The notes under the pieces were generated by a model. That model did no database searches, was not told the origin of the DNA, and was given only the letters and a program-made list of their open reading frames with translations. 64,000 nucleotides of DNA. Origin: Massariosphaeria phaeospora. Lineage: Eukaryota > Ascomycota > Dothideomycetes > Pleosporales. Location of the stretch: positions 548,121 to 612,120 of the forward strand of contig JAADJZ010000027.1 in NCBI GenBank assembly GCA_011032825.1, read 5' to 3'. Position 1 is the first letter of the stretch; each line of letters begins with the position of its first letter. Positions 36,449 to 48,800 of the stretch are shown piece by piece. Position numbers and translations under genes: made by a program.

Positions 36449-36667
36449 TAGACATCGTTGCGTGCATGAGCCCCGAACTGTATACTGAACGAGGAGGGTC
36501 GTGCAGTCTGTAAGTTTGTATATTATCGTAAGCTAGATGAGAAGAAAGAGCTCAAGGTCAAGGTCAAGGTCCAGGTCCGATTCCAGTGAAGTTCACAGGC
36601 TAGCCACAGTATACCTTTCCTTCCACCCCAACACCGATCTACCGTCGTTCCCTCCCTCCAGCCTCCA

Positions 36668-37552
36668 TCAACGCGCCTCAAACTGCACCATTCGCTTCGT
36701 CCGCACCTTAGCCAACATACGTATTCCACAACCCTGGCACCGCATAGGCTCCAGCGTGCCGACAGTACTCGACACGCCGCAGTTGGGCATAATGCAGAAG
36801 TAATCAATCAGCTTTCCTCGCGGCTTCGGCTCGAGCAGGGATTCGGGAATGTAGGTCTGCGAGCCGATGCTGGCTCTTTCGGGCGCTGCTGCGCGGGGAG
36901 CTGCTGGACGCGCAGCGAAAGTCGGACGCGCTTGACGGGGAGCTTGAGTGGTGCGTGCGGCGGAACTGATTGTCGATTTGGGCGGATTGGCGAGGCGGGC
37001 GATTTTACGCATGTCTATGTTGCTTTCGTTGCCGCTGTCGATTTCGTCGTCGGCGTTGTCGTCGGCGTCGGCGTTGGCTTCGTCGTCTTCGGCGTCGGTG
37101 TCCCTGCTTCCGTCTGAAGCGGATCCCTCGCTGCTGTCCTCATCTGAGGGGCCTGCGACCGTAGTGCTGTCTTTCCTAGCAAGGCTGTGCTTCACGAGCG
37201 TGTCCATGTCGTCGCTTTCGTTGTCACGGTCGATGATGTCGGAGCGGTGCAGCGCGTCCATTATGTGCTTGTCGACTTCGTCGTCGTCGTCTTCCTCAAG
37301 AGCTGGTTCGACGTCGAGGTATGAGGACTCAGATGTCGATTGTATGGGCGCGTCGATGGCGGTGGGTTTCGACGGGGTGGGTGGGGTAGAGGTATCGTGC
37401 ATGTGCACGTCGCCGTCGTGGTCGCGGTCTGCCTGTGGCAGCGGCAGCGGCAAGGCTTGAACGGGCTTTGAAGCTGTGGGCAACATGTCAGGCGGCGGAG
37501 TGCTTGCGTCCCCCGCAGTGAGCTTGCTTGCGCGCCGCGTCGTAGCCGGCAT
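36668..37552 (-). CDS. Rpb12-like zinc-ribbon protein with long acidic extension
   Basis: The last 44 residues match the common RNA polymerase subunit Rpb12 (RPABC4): YFCIMPNCG, then MRCQGCGIRMLAKV and the nearly invariant end RTKRMVQFEAR. Two features are odd. The first Cys pair is CX4C instead of CX2C, and the protein has about 240 residues of Ser/Asp/Glu-rich sequence before the ribbon, whereas Rpb12 is normally near 70 aa or less. The frame is open without a visible intron. I took the ATG at 37552 (MPATTRRASKL), giving 294 aa; in-frame ATGs at 37738 and 38005 would extend it to 445 aa but add low-complexity sequence. It could be the organism's only Rpb12 or a diverged paralogue; the sequence cannot decide. 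Confidence 0.68.
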   Translation of the reverse strand: MPATTRRASKLTAGDASTPPPDMLPTASKPVQALPLPLPQADRDHDGDVHMHDTSTPPTPSKPTAIDAPIQSTSESSYLDVEPALEEDDDDEVDKHIMDALHRSDIIDRDNESDDMDTLVKHSLARKDSTTVAGPSDEDSSEGSASDGSRDTDAEDDEANADADDNADDEIDSGNESNIDMRKIARLANPPKSTISSAARTTQAPRQARPTFAARPAAPRAAAPERASIGSQTYIPESLLEPKPRGKLIDYFCIMPNCGVSSTVGTLEPMRCQGCGIRMLAKVRTKRMVQFEAR

Positions 37553-39165
37553 GATCGGTCGCAGGTAGAGGCAGTTCGAATAAGGCTTCGTAATAGGCTG
37601 GAGCAGCGCGACGTGTTTCTTGCGCTGTCTCGTGTGCAGCTCCAAGTCGTCGCTCAGACAACACGGTTGCCGGATAAAGGAGAAGAGCGCTGTGGAGAAA
37701 GTGCGCAGGAAAGAGGGTGTTGGGGTTGGGGCTGCCATTGTGTCTGGGATAGTGAGACCCTTTGCCGTGTCTTGGGGTTGCCGGACAAAGAAATGGTGTT
37801 TGGTGTGGCTTGAAGGCGAGACAGTCGGGATGGGATGTAGATGTTTGCGGAATAATGGGCTTTGGGTGGGTTTTGCCGAGGGCAGTGGAGATGCATTCTT
37901 GGGGTGGGTGTGGAATGCTGGGTTATGCGAGACAGTGACATAAACGATAGAAATGTACCAAACTTCGGGCGACGACCTCCGTTTGTCGTTTTGAGAAATG
38001 GCCATGCTAAGACAGCAATACTCTGTCGTAGTTGTATACGCCTAGTTGCCCAGTGCAGGCTTGATTCTCTGCGATCTGACGGCTATTATTCAGAACGCTT
38101 CTATGCGGATTCCCAAGTACGTATATTCTTATAAAATACTTATGTACAAACCATGGCGAGTTCATCGTTAGTCGTCTGGTCGAGAGCTGTTAAGGGACTG
38201 ATGGAGAAGTTGCGTTAGGATGCGACTTGCGCTGCTGAAGTCGTTCGTCTTCACTACTCTCCGTGTAACATAGTATACGGCCAGATTCTCCAAAGCTATA
38301 TTAGTGGAAGACCCTGGCTTCCATAGAATCTCAGTCGACAAGAATATCATCCTACACACTTGCCTCGTAGCACCAATCTGTTAAGGAAAGCCGGATCCTA
38401 ATGGAGCGAGTTGATAGCGAGTCTAGTAATAAGGGGTAACAACACAGCGAAGTTTTTGTAAAGCCCAAACTTGCTGCGGGGAGTCTCATTTGATTATTCT
38501 TTGAGCACAGCGAACGAACTATCGAAAAAGCAGCAGCGCAGATCGTGATGTCGTTATGAAGGTAAACTGAATATCAGGACAGATGAAGACAACGATTACG
38601 AACAGCAATGAGCATGCCTCCTAGCGGGAGACGAAGCTCTCCCTAAGACTCGGCCTCGGGCATGAGAAACTCGCGATGTTACACAGAAAGAAAGCCCATC
38701 TGAGGACTTTTACTAATCGCGAAGGGTGAAGACCGGAGTAGAGGCCAGATACGAACCCCGAATACGGGACTCTGTGCATTCATCGCGAGGGCTAGATGAT
38801 GCAGGATTAGACAAGCTGTACTGTGAGAGCATGATGGATGGCTAGTCTGTGTATCAAATGCAGATGTGATTACTGGCAAAAGAGAAAACGAGGCTTGAGA
38901 CGGGGTGGTTCCAGACCCGAAGGCACGACACTAACCCCCTTTGGCACTAGTTACGGCACTTTCACCTGCCGTTTGATTACTCCACTCGGGCCCATGGTTT
39001 CTCCGAAAACTCTATATATGAGCGTCAAAGTCACCTCCATGACTACTTTTTGTCAATAGATCAGATTCAACCAAAAACCCTTTCCACAGCGCAATCTTCT
39101 CGCAGCTTCTCGAAAAATCTCCCATTTCCAAAGTTCCCCGGTCCACTATCGTCATCTTGACCACC
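37553..39165. other. Intergenic, about 1.6 kb
   Basis: This includes the possible 5' extension of the Rpb12-like frame (to 38005). Beyond that no gene is supportable. The segment at 38466-38492 repeats a sequence found upstream of the BTB gene. Confidence 0.45.
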
Positions 39166-39719
39166 ATGGCTCCCATTCCAGTCCTAGCCTGCGGGAAGAG
39201 TGTCGACATTGCCAAAACCGTCATCGATATCGTACACCCTGACTACGAAGGTAAGCTTCTATTTCTCTTGCCTTCGAACCCCCGCATATATATAGTAGCT
39301 CAACTCCATTTCCCCTACATGCGTCGATGTCATTTAACACCTCCCCTGCCACAGTCATTCACGTAGTCCTCAACGCGCAACAAGGCGCCATCGACATCCC
39401 GCGCATCCTGTCCGGCGCCCACCCCACGGACCATACCTCCAACGTCGGCACGCAGAACTACAGCAAGATCCCCGTTGCCGTGGTTGTGGGTGGCGGCTTC
39501 GACGACGCAGATTTCAAGTTGATGCGAGATGCGTGTGATGGGGAGGGGGTTAAGACTGTGCCCTGGTTGAGGCATGATAGGAGCACGTTGACTGGGCCGC
39601 CCTCGAAGGAGGAGATGGCGGCGTTTGCGAAGAATTCAGCCGAGAGGGTTAAAAAGTTGATGGTGGACTTGAAGGTGGGGATGGAGGGCGGGACGAGCGA
39701 TGGTGTGCATTTGTTTTGA
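39166..39719 (+). CDS. Small conserved fungal protein, unknown function
   Basis: Two exons, 39166-39250 and 39355-39719, are joined in phase 1 across a 104-nt intron (GTAAGC...CACAG) to give 149 aa. The start MAPIPVLACGKS, followed by VIDIVHPDYEVIHVVL, resembles a Rossmann-like first strand and helix seen in a family of short, uncharacterised fungal proteins; PVAVVVGGGFDDADFKLMRDAC is the second recognisable block, and VPWLRHD the third. No catalytic residues can be named. Because the order strand, gly-containing loop and helix recurs, a nucleotide-binding or degenerate Rossmann fold is a guess only. Confidence 0.72.
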
Positions 39720-40081
39720 GGTGGGCGAGGGTAGGCGGGGGATGGACGCGAACTGTTAGGGTATGGTTGACTCGGGAGACATTCATTTAGAGACCATGTT
39801 TTCTAGGAAACAACGAGCCCTTGTCAATCCCATGAAGTGCTCATAATTATGACAGTTCACTGACCATCTCAGACCCCATGATGAAAAAAAACACTTAGAC
39901 CCACACGATATGTTGAACGTGCAGAAAAAAGGTACGACGGTGCCCAATTCTTGGTCGAGAATGCACTGCAGAAGACGGATCCCCGCAGTTCAGCTTTGTA
40001 TATTTAGCTTGGTACCTTGTACGTAGCCAAACTGCTCTTTTCCAAGCAATCCAGAGAATGGTGATTACCGGATCGATCTCT
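39720..40081. other. Convergent intergenic region
   Basis: This 362-bp gap lies between the 3' ends of the small gene and the pyruvate decarboxylase gene. Nothing notable is seen. Confidence 0.5.
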
Positions 40082-41962
40082 CTATTGTTCATCCCCAGGG
40101 TCCACCATCAACTGCTGGCCGGCCAACTTCAGCGCAGCTCTAAAGTTCGACGTAACATCCTCTCTCGCCATCCGAACATTCACCATCTTCAACCCTCTGC
40201 CGTTTTGAAATTTCTCGCTTGCCAATACCTTCGCAAGCTCTCCCCAGGTGCCGACATCATGGGTCTCGACATCATAAGAGCCGTCATTTGGCGCCCCAAA
40301 CATTTCTGGGGCCTGCAGATACCTCCACGGCGCAACATCGTTGTACTCCTCGTGCAGCCCATGAATCAGTCGTTCGAACGTGTAACCGTCGTTGTTGATG
40401 ATAAATATGTAGACATCGAGCTTGTACCGGATGATGGTACTGAGCTCTTGGGCAGTCGCTTGGAAACTACCGTCGCCTTCGAAGAAGATCGTACGGCCGC
40501 CGGTACCCAGCTCTTTCTGCGCGAGTGCAGCTCCTTGCGTTGCTGGCAGCATGTGTCCCACTGACAGGAAAATTGACGAGTTGATGAGTTTCGTTTTCGG
40601 AGGCAAGATGAAATCGCGGCCGCCAACAAGAGGAGTGCCGTTTGCACAGACGATGATGTCGTGGGGGCGAAAGAAGGACGATATGTGGCGATAAAACTTG
40701 TCTTGGTTGATGGGTGCCAAGGGTTTCTCGTTTTCAAGCCCAGCCGGTTCTGCGCGAAAGCTGTGTCGGGGTAGAGACAGAGCTTGGGGAATGTCCGAGG
40801 GCAGTCTCTTAGGCTCCAGTCGCACCAACAGCTTTTTCATGAAAGCTTTGATATGAAGGGCGTGAGACTCTGACTCTCCAATCTCGATCGCATTTCGGCG
40901 GAAAGCGATGGTGGAGGCTTTCTTCGGGACTGCTGACCAGCCTTGCGTATTCGTGTCACTGAGTAACGGACCAAAGAGCAACGCCAAATCAGCACGGTCC
41001 GTGTACGGGGTAAAGTCTAGGGAGCCGTAGGAGCTAGCATGAACGCCATGATAGTTCTTTAATTTGCTGTTGACGATTCCGCCGCCAAAGGTAAGCGCAA
41101 ATGTCGGGAAACCGGTCACGCGCACAAACTCATTGACCTCTTCCACGATCTGATCTGGGGCCACAAGACCATCTACAAGGATATATGGTTGCTTCGCGGT
41201 ATATATACGATCCAGGACAGCGTCTAGAACTTTCTCCTCTAATTTTCCATCATTCTTCGGCGGATGCACATCCAGTGGGGTAGCCAGGCGGGACTCGGGC
41301 ACTTCGGCACCAACCATATCGCTTGGTAACTCGACATATACCGGCCGGCTTTCTTTGACACATTGCTCTAGGGTCTTGTCGATGAGGTCGGGGGCGGTAT
41401 CCGGGTCGAAAAGCGAGGCACTGGCCACTGTAACGTTTTTGTACATATCGGCGAACACTCTCAAGTTTCCATCCCCTAGGCTGTGATGTATAACCGCTTT
41501 GGATTTATACGCTTTCCTTGCTGCACATCCGACAACGTGGACCTAGTGAAACGAGTCAGCACAAATTATGTTTCTATATTTCATACTAATAGACATTTGG
41601 TGAAGGCCATCATTTCGCGGGTCAGTAGAGCTTGTTCATATGACGAGATTGAACTTGTACAGGGGGACCTTACGTACAACTGGACTGTATTCGGCAAAGG
41701 ATCCTGCTACCGCGTTGATGGCTGAGAGCTCCCCCACGCCGTATGTGGTACAAAGAGCCGAGATACCTTTCACCCTGGCGTAGCCATCTGCAGCGTATCC
41801 CGCATTTAGTTCATTGCAATTGCCGATCCACCGCAGTCCTGCGGGTTTGAGCGCGTCTAATGCCCGGAGCGTGTAATCGCCTGGCACTCCATGGACTGAA
41901 CGTACCCCTAGTTGGTGAAGTCTGGCAAAAAGGTACTGGGCCAGGTTAACTGTCTTGCCCAT
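40082..41962 (-). CDS. Pyruvate decarboxylase-like thiamine-diphosphate enzyme
   Basis: The protein is predicted to decarboxylate pyruvate, or a related 2-oxo acid such as indolepyruvate, to the aldehyde in the cytosol. Two exons, 41962-41678 and 41542-40082, are joined in phase 0 across a 135-nt intron (GTACGT...CTAG) to give 581 aa, usual for PDC. The N-terminal domain carries the catalytic Glu in [16 protein letters not shown]. The paired His of the active site is in [10 protein letters not shown]. The ThDP-binding domain has [15 protein letters not shown] and ends with NNDGYTFE. The start [15 protein letters not shown] is typical. Substrate cannot be set from sequence; PDC and indolepyruvate decarboxylases share these motifs. 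Confidence 0.92.
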
Positions 41963-43144
41963 GCTGGAGTGCCGGATCTCGAGAGATGGACGTCGAATTT
42001 AGCTGAGCGTGCGAGAAGAAGACCCGTGCCGCACTCCGCGGGTACCATGGCTGCTGACAAAGCAGCTAAGTAGAGAGAGTTTATCGACCCCGAGGCCACA
42101 TTATATTCTCTAATAATCAACCGCATAATTCCGAGATGGTATATCTGCATCGGATGAAAGGTTGATGATGTTCGACAAGCGCGACTCGTATGAGCTGCTG
42201 CAGGCGCGCCTTACCTATCCCAGCCTAGTGCCATTTCCCACTCACAATCTCTTCGTCTCGCGACGTCCTTCCATCCCTCTGCCATCGTCGTTCGCATTGC
42301 GCCGCAATCTACCGGAATCAGTCCACTCGTGCACATGCCTGGTTTCAATACCGTATCGGAATTATGCCTGCTTTCAGGCATCCTGGATCAGCCAAACGAC
42401 ATGAAACGCATAACGTCGTCGCTACCGCCTCCGCCTGGTCCTTCTGATCTGATAAGAGATGACTGGGCCATCTTTACACCTCCTCTACCTACTAAAGACA
42501 TATGGAGCCAGATTATATTGAGAGTCGTAGACGACATGATTCTACTACAAGATCGCGTTTCTGAAGTGTGCTACCGTGAAGAGATTCGAATCCGTCGAGG
42601 TGCAAAGAACGATCCGAAGATACGCCACGACCGTTCGGCCTGAACCTCGCGTACGATCTGAGGCAGCAGATGTGATTGCCCATGCATGCTGGGCTTGGTC
42701 AAAGACGACAGGATAAGGTTCTGAGACTTGCTATCGATCAGACGTAGTCGCCCAATTCTTCAATCGTGACTCTCATTGGTTCGGAGCCGGCTGCGTAACC
42801 TGTTATCTATGAATAGATGGAAGTCGAGGCGACTTGCCCATGGAAGCTCTCTGATCCGGAAAGCTTGTTGGTCTAGGAGATTGCTCCTCTAGAGAGATAT
42901 GTACCGAAGTTAGGTACATGTTCTTTTGAAGTCGGTTTGTAATACTCCTTTCACGATGCACCTGGTTCCATGCCACTACTAATGATACCCACTCATGTCA
43001 CTCTCTTCTACAATCTTTAGCAGTTCCTCTATCATTCGTTGATTCTTTTAGAGTTGATCTCTTTTTGGTGCACTTCTCTAATCTTAATCTTAATGTAATT
43101 TCACAGAGACACAAAGTTGATCTTTGCTTGTCTTCTTTATTGTA
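41963..43144. other. Divergent intergenic region, about 1.2 kb
   Basis: This lies between the pyruvate decarboxylase and F-box-like genes. A weak plus-strand open frame at 42335-42643 is listed separately. No repeat is seen. Confidence 0.45.
42335..42643 (+). CDS. Possible small hypothetical protein
   Basis: An ATG-started frame of 102 codons (MPGFNTVSELCLL ...) contains a proline stretch (SSLPPPPGPSDL) and an amphipathic helical segment (DIWSQIILRVVDDMILL). I do not recognise a family. No intron is needed. It could be a real small gene, or chance, in the divergent region between two confident genes. Confidence 0.25.
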   Translation: MPGFNTVSELCLLSGILDQPNDMKRITSSLPPPPGPSDLIRDDWAIFTPPLPTKDIWSQIILRVVDDMILLQDRVSEVCYREEIRIRRGAKNDPKIRHDRSA

Positions 43145-44909
43145 ATGGCTACAATGTCGGAAACACTTCCCTTTCGTCCACTTGCGCTCAATCTTCCAAG
43201 CACGCGAATGAGTGTAGACTTTTCTACCATTGCTACTGACTTCGAGGCGATCAGTATCGCGCCCACGGAACACAAACAGCCACTGAGACGTAATTACCCT
43301 GGTGTTCATCCTCAACCTGCTCTGTTACCGGAAGTTCAAGAAGAGTCTGAGCCAATCAATGCAGTTCCGTCGAGACAGGACTCTCTACGATGGCCTTGGA
43401 AGAAACCGCATTCAGTTCGCTCCGGTATAACCCTATCCAGAACAGGCTCCAGCGCATCCACAGCCTCAACTGCAACTGCATCGACTGCTGTATCATCAAT
43501 TTCCTCCAGGGCACTATCCACCTCGACTGCTCGCACGTCGACTTCATTGGGCCGATCCGACCTTGATGATCCCCTACCCAGTACAGGCCGAATATCCCGG
43601 CTAGAAAAACTACCATTCTCGGTGCTTGAGAACATCGTAGCACACCTTCTTCTTCCGTTGTCAGTTACCATCGGTCCGCAAGACCCAGAGACTCGACACA
43701 TACAACACCGTTACCACCCTTCCGGTCTCGATTACGTGGACATACATCTTATCTTGAAGCAACCAATTTTCCTGATTTCTCGTCATATGCGCGAGGTTGC
43801 TCTAGATGTCTTCTACCGAAGGTGCGACTTTGTTATCGACCTTCACAAAATATACCATACAAAGGTTTTTTCCACTATCAATGAGAACTTGAAGAAACAT
43901 CAGAAGTACTGGCTGTACGACACTCCTGACATAGTGAGAGCTTCACTTTCGAGAATCTCTAGATTGCATATTCGACTTCCAGTACCAAGCACCGAGGCTG
44001 GTAGGCGTGGCCGCGAGGAAGATGACTGGATGGATGGTAGCGATGGGAAGGGTGGAGGGAGCTGGAAAGTCAAGAGCATCAAGAAAGAGACGGAAGACGC
44101 GTTTGAAGTACAAATATGCCTGGAATCAATCAAGGAGCTGGTACTAAGGCAGCATACGAAAGAACCTGGCAGGGCTTATGGTTTCGGACGCATGCCATCC
44201 ATCCGCCGAACCAAGAGCTTCCGAACCGTACGGAGTAACAGCCCCGAGGCTGGCTTGGTTGGGTACAAGAGGACGCCACTGAAGCGATTGGAGATTGTTC
44301 TTGTCAAACGCGCGTCATCGGCAACGGTGCTTCCAGAGACTTTGGCTCTCATACGGACACTGAAAGCAATACCAGTGTCAGGCTTTAAAAGGTACCATTT
44401 TGAGCTCGAGGGCCAAAAGGTGCTTTGGGCGACAAAATACCGCAACAAATGGCAGGGCCTGGAGCCAGATGGCCCGAAGCTTTTGAGCGGTTAGTCGTCC
44501 TACTGGTTCTTGGTGATATTATATTAACTTTTGCGCAGCCTTGCAGGCACTCACAATCGCCGAACGACCAATCGAACCCATCTGCACCCCGACCGAAGTC
44601 CAATTCGCCAAATTTGGCAAACAAGGCCGACTCCAGCGCTCCAAGTCCGCTATGCCACCGATCGCTGTTGTTCTCGAGACGTCGACGTTGGCCGAGAAGG
44701 CGCTCCCAATTATTTCTTCTACTTCGCCTACGTCGAAGCCTGTCCGTCACAACACTCTCCCGTGGCCGCGAAAGAAGAGCAGGCAGAGGGTCGATAGTTT
44801 TGCACTTGTCATGGACGAAGGCGTAACTCGGTCGGGTCGCGACGACCAACCGCCTACTGTCGAAGAGCTGAGGAAGATCGCGGACGATATCAGGAATGGC
44901 GTGTATTGA
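43145..44909 (+). CDS. F-box-like protein, fungal
   Basis: Two exons, 43145-44489 and 44539-44909, join in phase 1 across a 49-nt intron (GTTAGT...CGCAG) to give 571 aa. The first 150 residues are Ser/Thr-rich, with a run based on SSASTASTATAST. An F-box-like motif follows (RLEKLPFSVLENIVAHLL), then a region typical of fungal proteins with that motif: QPIFLISRHMREVALDVFY. The middle part has a Gly/Asp-rich loop, and the C-terminal exon is basic with PWPRKKSRQR. F-box proteins usually link substrates to SCF ubiquitin ligases; substrate and partner are unknown here. I chose the ATG at 43145 (MATMSETLPF). Confidence 0.75.
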
Positions 44910-45621
44910 GCATGATGTTGTGTGCGGACTGCCTGCAGGATAGGGTGCCGGAAAGAATGACTTTACGATATAATAACTCTCCTCAAGCTCAAGGGGACTC
45001 GCGCGTTACTGAAATTAGCGTCTTCGACAACATGAATTTCTCTATTGCTGTTCAAGGTTCTTGGCCCAATTCAAGTGGGTGGTGGTTTTGAAGAACAGCA
45101 CGACTACTTAATCGGAACTGGTGCAAGTCGTGCGGGGGTGCTCACCGCTAGCGTGGATGCGAACCAGGCACGGTGCCAGTCATCGGTCTCTATATACCCT
45201 ATACAACTAATATCCTTGTTGCAACTACTGCTATTCGAATACTCTCCGAGTTTAGTTCTGTGCCAAAGGTGAACACACCGCTTCTACGACGCGTAAACGT
45301 GGAAGAGCCGGCTATGCGGCGAAGCTATGCGGCGAAGACATGTCTCGTGCGGATGCTACGCCTCATATGTATATTAGGTGCCGGCCGTGCCACCAGGTAA
45401 GCTCGTTGATCTGTAGCAGTTTCTCCGCAATACTTACTTGGTCTTTTGCACCAAGTTGTTGACCAAAGGTCTGCCGCGTAACTGAGTTGCCACTTGCAAG
45501 TCGACACCGGGTCCGGATCCAGACATCTAAAGCCGCATTCAAATCCGACCCGAATTTCCTATATATATCACTCTACACGACCACAAGCACGCCCAAGAAC
45601 CCAATCACCACCACAGCCACC
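44910..45621. other. Intergenic upstream of the split hydrolase
   Basis: No gene is supportable. It contains the presumed promoter of the alpha/beta hydrolase; a short GCGGCGAAGCTAT repeat occurs near 45315-45345. Confidence 0.45.
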
Positions 45622-45860
45622 ATGTCCTCCAAACGCCCCTTCATCGTCATCGTCCCAGGCGCCTCCACCAACCCCTCCCACTACGGCTACCTCTTCCACC
45701 TCCTGCAGCGCGCCGGCTACCCGACCTTCTCGGCGCTCCTCCCCTCAGTCGGCGCCTCAAGCAACGTCACCGCCGACGACGACACGCAGTACGTGCGCAA
45801 CAGCATGCTGCTCCCGATCCTGGACCACGAGCAGCACGACGTGATACTCGTGTCGCACTC

Positions 45861-45868
45861 GTACAGCG
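45861..45868. repeat. hAT target-site duplication, left (GTACAGCG)
   Basis: The octamer GTACAGCG immediately precedes the left terminus and is repeated at 48963-48970. An 8-bp duplication is the hallmark of hAT insertion. Confidence 0.95.
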
Positions 45869-48800
45869 CAGACTTGTCAACAATCCGTCCAATCCAATCC
45901 GGGTCCCCGGATTGAATGGATTGACAAGAAATCTCTCCTGGATTGGATTGAATGGATTGTTTAGGGATTTGGGGGGTGGACGGATTGATAGATTGGATGG
46001 ATTGATTAGTAAGCTAACTATTGGTGAATTGCCCAATATATTCGTCGATCTCATGGATAGTGATATCGTACGTGTTCGTAGGTTTGTAAGGCGTTTTGAA
46101 GCGCTCAATCCCAAGGCGTTTCCAGGATCGGAGGCTCTGTAAAGCGGATAGTAAATCTGGCCTCATATTGAGTCTCCGTACGCCTAAAAGATCAGCCAAT
46201 TCACTAAAAGTCCTCTCACAATCGGCTGCTGAGGCTGGGATACTCAATATATTCATAGCAAACCGCGCCAAAACAGGGTATTGATGCTCCTTTGACAACC
46301 AGTAGGCAATTGGCAGCTGAGCAAGCTTGTGAGCTGGATCAATTGGTTTCTCCGCGCTCCAGAGCTCATACTCGTCAGTAATCTCCTCCGCAATCTCCGC
46401 CTCTCTCATAGAGGCTAGCATAAACTCAGTACGGTTGACGGCGTAGTCAAAACGTTGCCGCTTAGCAGGCGGCGGCGTAGCTGAATCGGCGGCGGCGATT
46501 TTAGATGCTAGCTTAGCGCCCGCCCAAAGTGATTGAAAGCCTTTGTTGTTTGCCTCTAGCCACCCCTCGCGGGGATGGGGGCCATCTACGTCATCGTATT
46601 CGGCGGGTACTCGCCAGGCAGTATCGATAAAGTTTTTGTACGCTGGGTGGAGGCGTAGGGCACAGTAATACGCCGGGGCGTCTTTGAATTTGGCGTAGTA
46701 TTTTTCCAGCTTACTAATAGCGAGATTGAGGTTTGTTTTGACGTGATCCTCAGGCGCGTCAGGATCGTTGTAATCCACTGCCTCTACGCGATCCTGTTGA
46801 GCCTGTAGCGTAGCGAGGAGCCACTCAAACGTAGGGATAACCTCCCAAATCGCGCCGTGGCGACCAGCCTTGCCCCGACCTTCGAGCCAGCTAGTCGCCT
46901 CCTTGAAAGGCTTGAGCAACTCGATATACTCAGTAATAGTAGCCCAATCTTTGCCAGTAAGCCCTCCCTCACGTATATACAGGCGTGGCTGGCTGGCCTC
47001 CGGAGGGCGAGCTCCCGCCCGAGATCGCTGTCGGTTTGCGGGGCGGTTGCTCTCGCCGATTTTGTAGCCCATATAATCGTCCAGAGGCACCCTGAGGTCG
47101 ACGGCGCGCTCAAACGTATCGTAGTAAGAGTTCTAGCGAGTTTTGACTGGCTTTTTGAGTTCTCTTGGCGTAAAGTTCGTGAGATTTAGCGACGTTGCCT
47201 CATCTCGCTGGTATCCCTCCAAAAGCTCGCGCGCCTGCGGCGTACAGATTGAGGCGATGACATCAAACAGTACGCCTAGCGGGCCAGCTTTGCGCCACTC
47301 GTTCATGTACTGTTCCTCTGCCTGGGGCGAGTTAGCAGGTGCTGCGCGAGAGACGGCGGCAGGAAGGGAAAGGGCAATACGTACTACTAAATTCTCCTGC
47401 GAGTTCTCAAACGCGTCGCGATCCTGGCCAAAGATAACGTTTTGGGCAGCGAGATTGAGTATATGGCAGCTGCAGCGCAATCTCCGGTGGCTCGGGTTGA
47501 AGCCGTACTCCTCCGCTAGCTCGTTGACGGCAGTATCGTTGTTTGTCGCGTTATCAAGCACAAAGTAACCTAGGGCTTCTTTTCGTATATGAAACCGGTG
47601 GAGAGTTGAGCTCACGATTGCTGCGATATTTGAACCAGAGTGGTCGCCCGATAGCGTCGGCAGGCCAAGGAAGTAATCTACTTGTTGACCCGCTGCGTTC
47701 AAGTGGTGTACGCAGATTCCGGTAATAGCGCGTTTGCCGCCGTATGAGGTCCAGTTGTCAAAGGATACGTGTATAGCGGATTTGGCTGCCTTTATGTAGC
47801 TCACGACGGCGGGTAGGTAGGCGTTGTATTCATCTATAATGTGCGACCGGAGAGTGTTGTGGCTGCTCCACAAAACGCGCTCAGCGAGCGGATTAGCAGC
47901 CTTGATCATATCTCGAAAGGCAGGCACCTCTACAACGCGCAGAGCTTGGTTATCAGCAGCCACCCACTCGATAAGCGCCTGCTGAAAAGCGGGCGCCGAA
48001 AAGGTATCGGCGACGGCGTTTGCTACCTCTTGACTCACATCAACGCCCTGTCGCTGTAGGGCGGAGATGATAGATGCCTCCTTCTTGAACCGAATTGGGC
48101 CATCTTTGCCGACTCCGTGGCCAGGTCGCCGCGCCTCGAGGTGCCGATGGATAGCAGAGGTTGAAGTTGCCACTTTAAACAGCCCGTTTTGCTTGTGTAT
48201 ATGGCAGTATTTGCACAGCCAATACAGCGCTTCATGCTTGCGATGGTATACGCGCCAGCCGTATTGAAAAACCCAGCTTGTTAAGGCACGTTTAGCAGCG
48301 TATTGAGGCTTCTGTAAATTAGGTACGCGCGACCAAACAAGGCCTTCATAGTCCTCATCATCGTCGGCGGAGGCAGAGACAGCGAGAGGATCGAGATCGA
48401 GTGGCGCGTCAGATGTTGACTGTGCATCGGTTGCCTGGTACGAGGAGGCTGCGCCGGCGGCGTTTTGCGTGGACTGGGAGTCAAGGACCCGCCCAAATAC
48501 TTCATTAAGCTGCTGATTCATCTGCGAGGTCAGTTTGGGCGAAAAATCGCGATAAACATACGTACTTTCGTGGGTGTGGGCGAACGTAGTGAGTGCGCGT
48601 TAATCTCAGCGCGTCGAAAATCTTGGGTCGCGAGATATTTCGGGGCGGCGTAATCGATTTTCCGGGGCGGCTAGGCCTAATACGGCCGGTTGAGCGAGGG
48701 CGAGAAAGTAATTTTACAGGATTCGAACTGGAGAGTATATTATATTTTATATTTTTACGCCTCCGCTAGCTATCAACACCTAGAATCTTGAAGGACCTCT

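Noticed and set aside
38168..38359. 63-codon minus-strand frame
   Set aside because: No recognisable motif, no partner exon, and within the range expected by chance.
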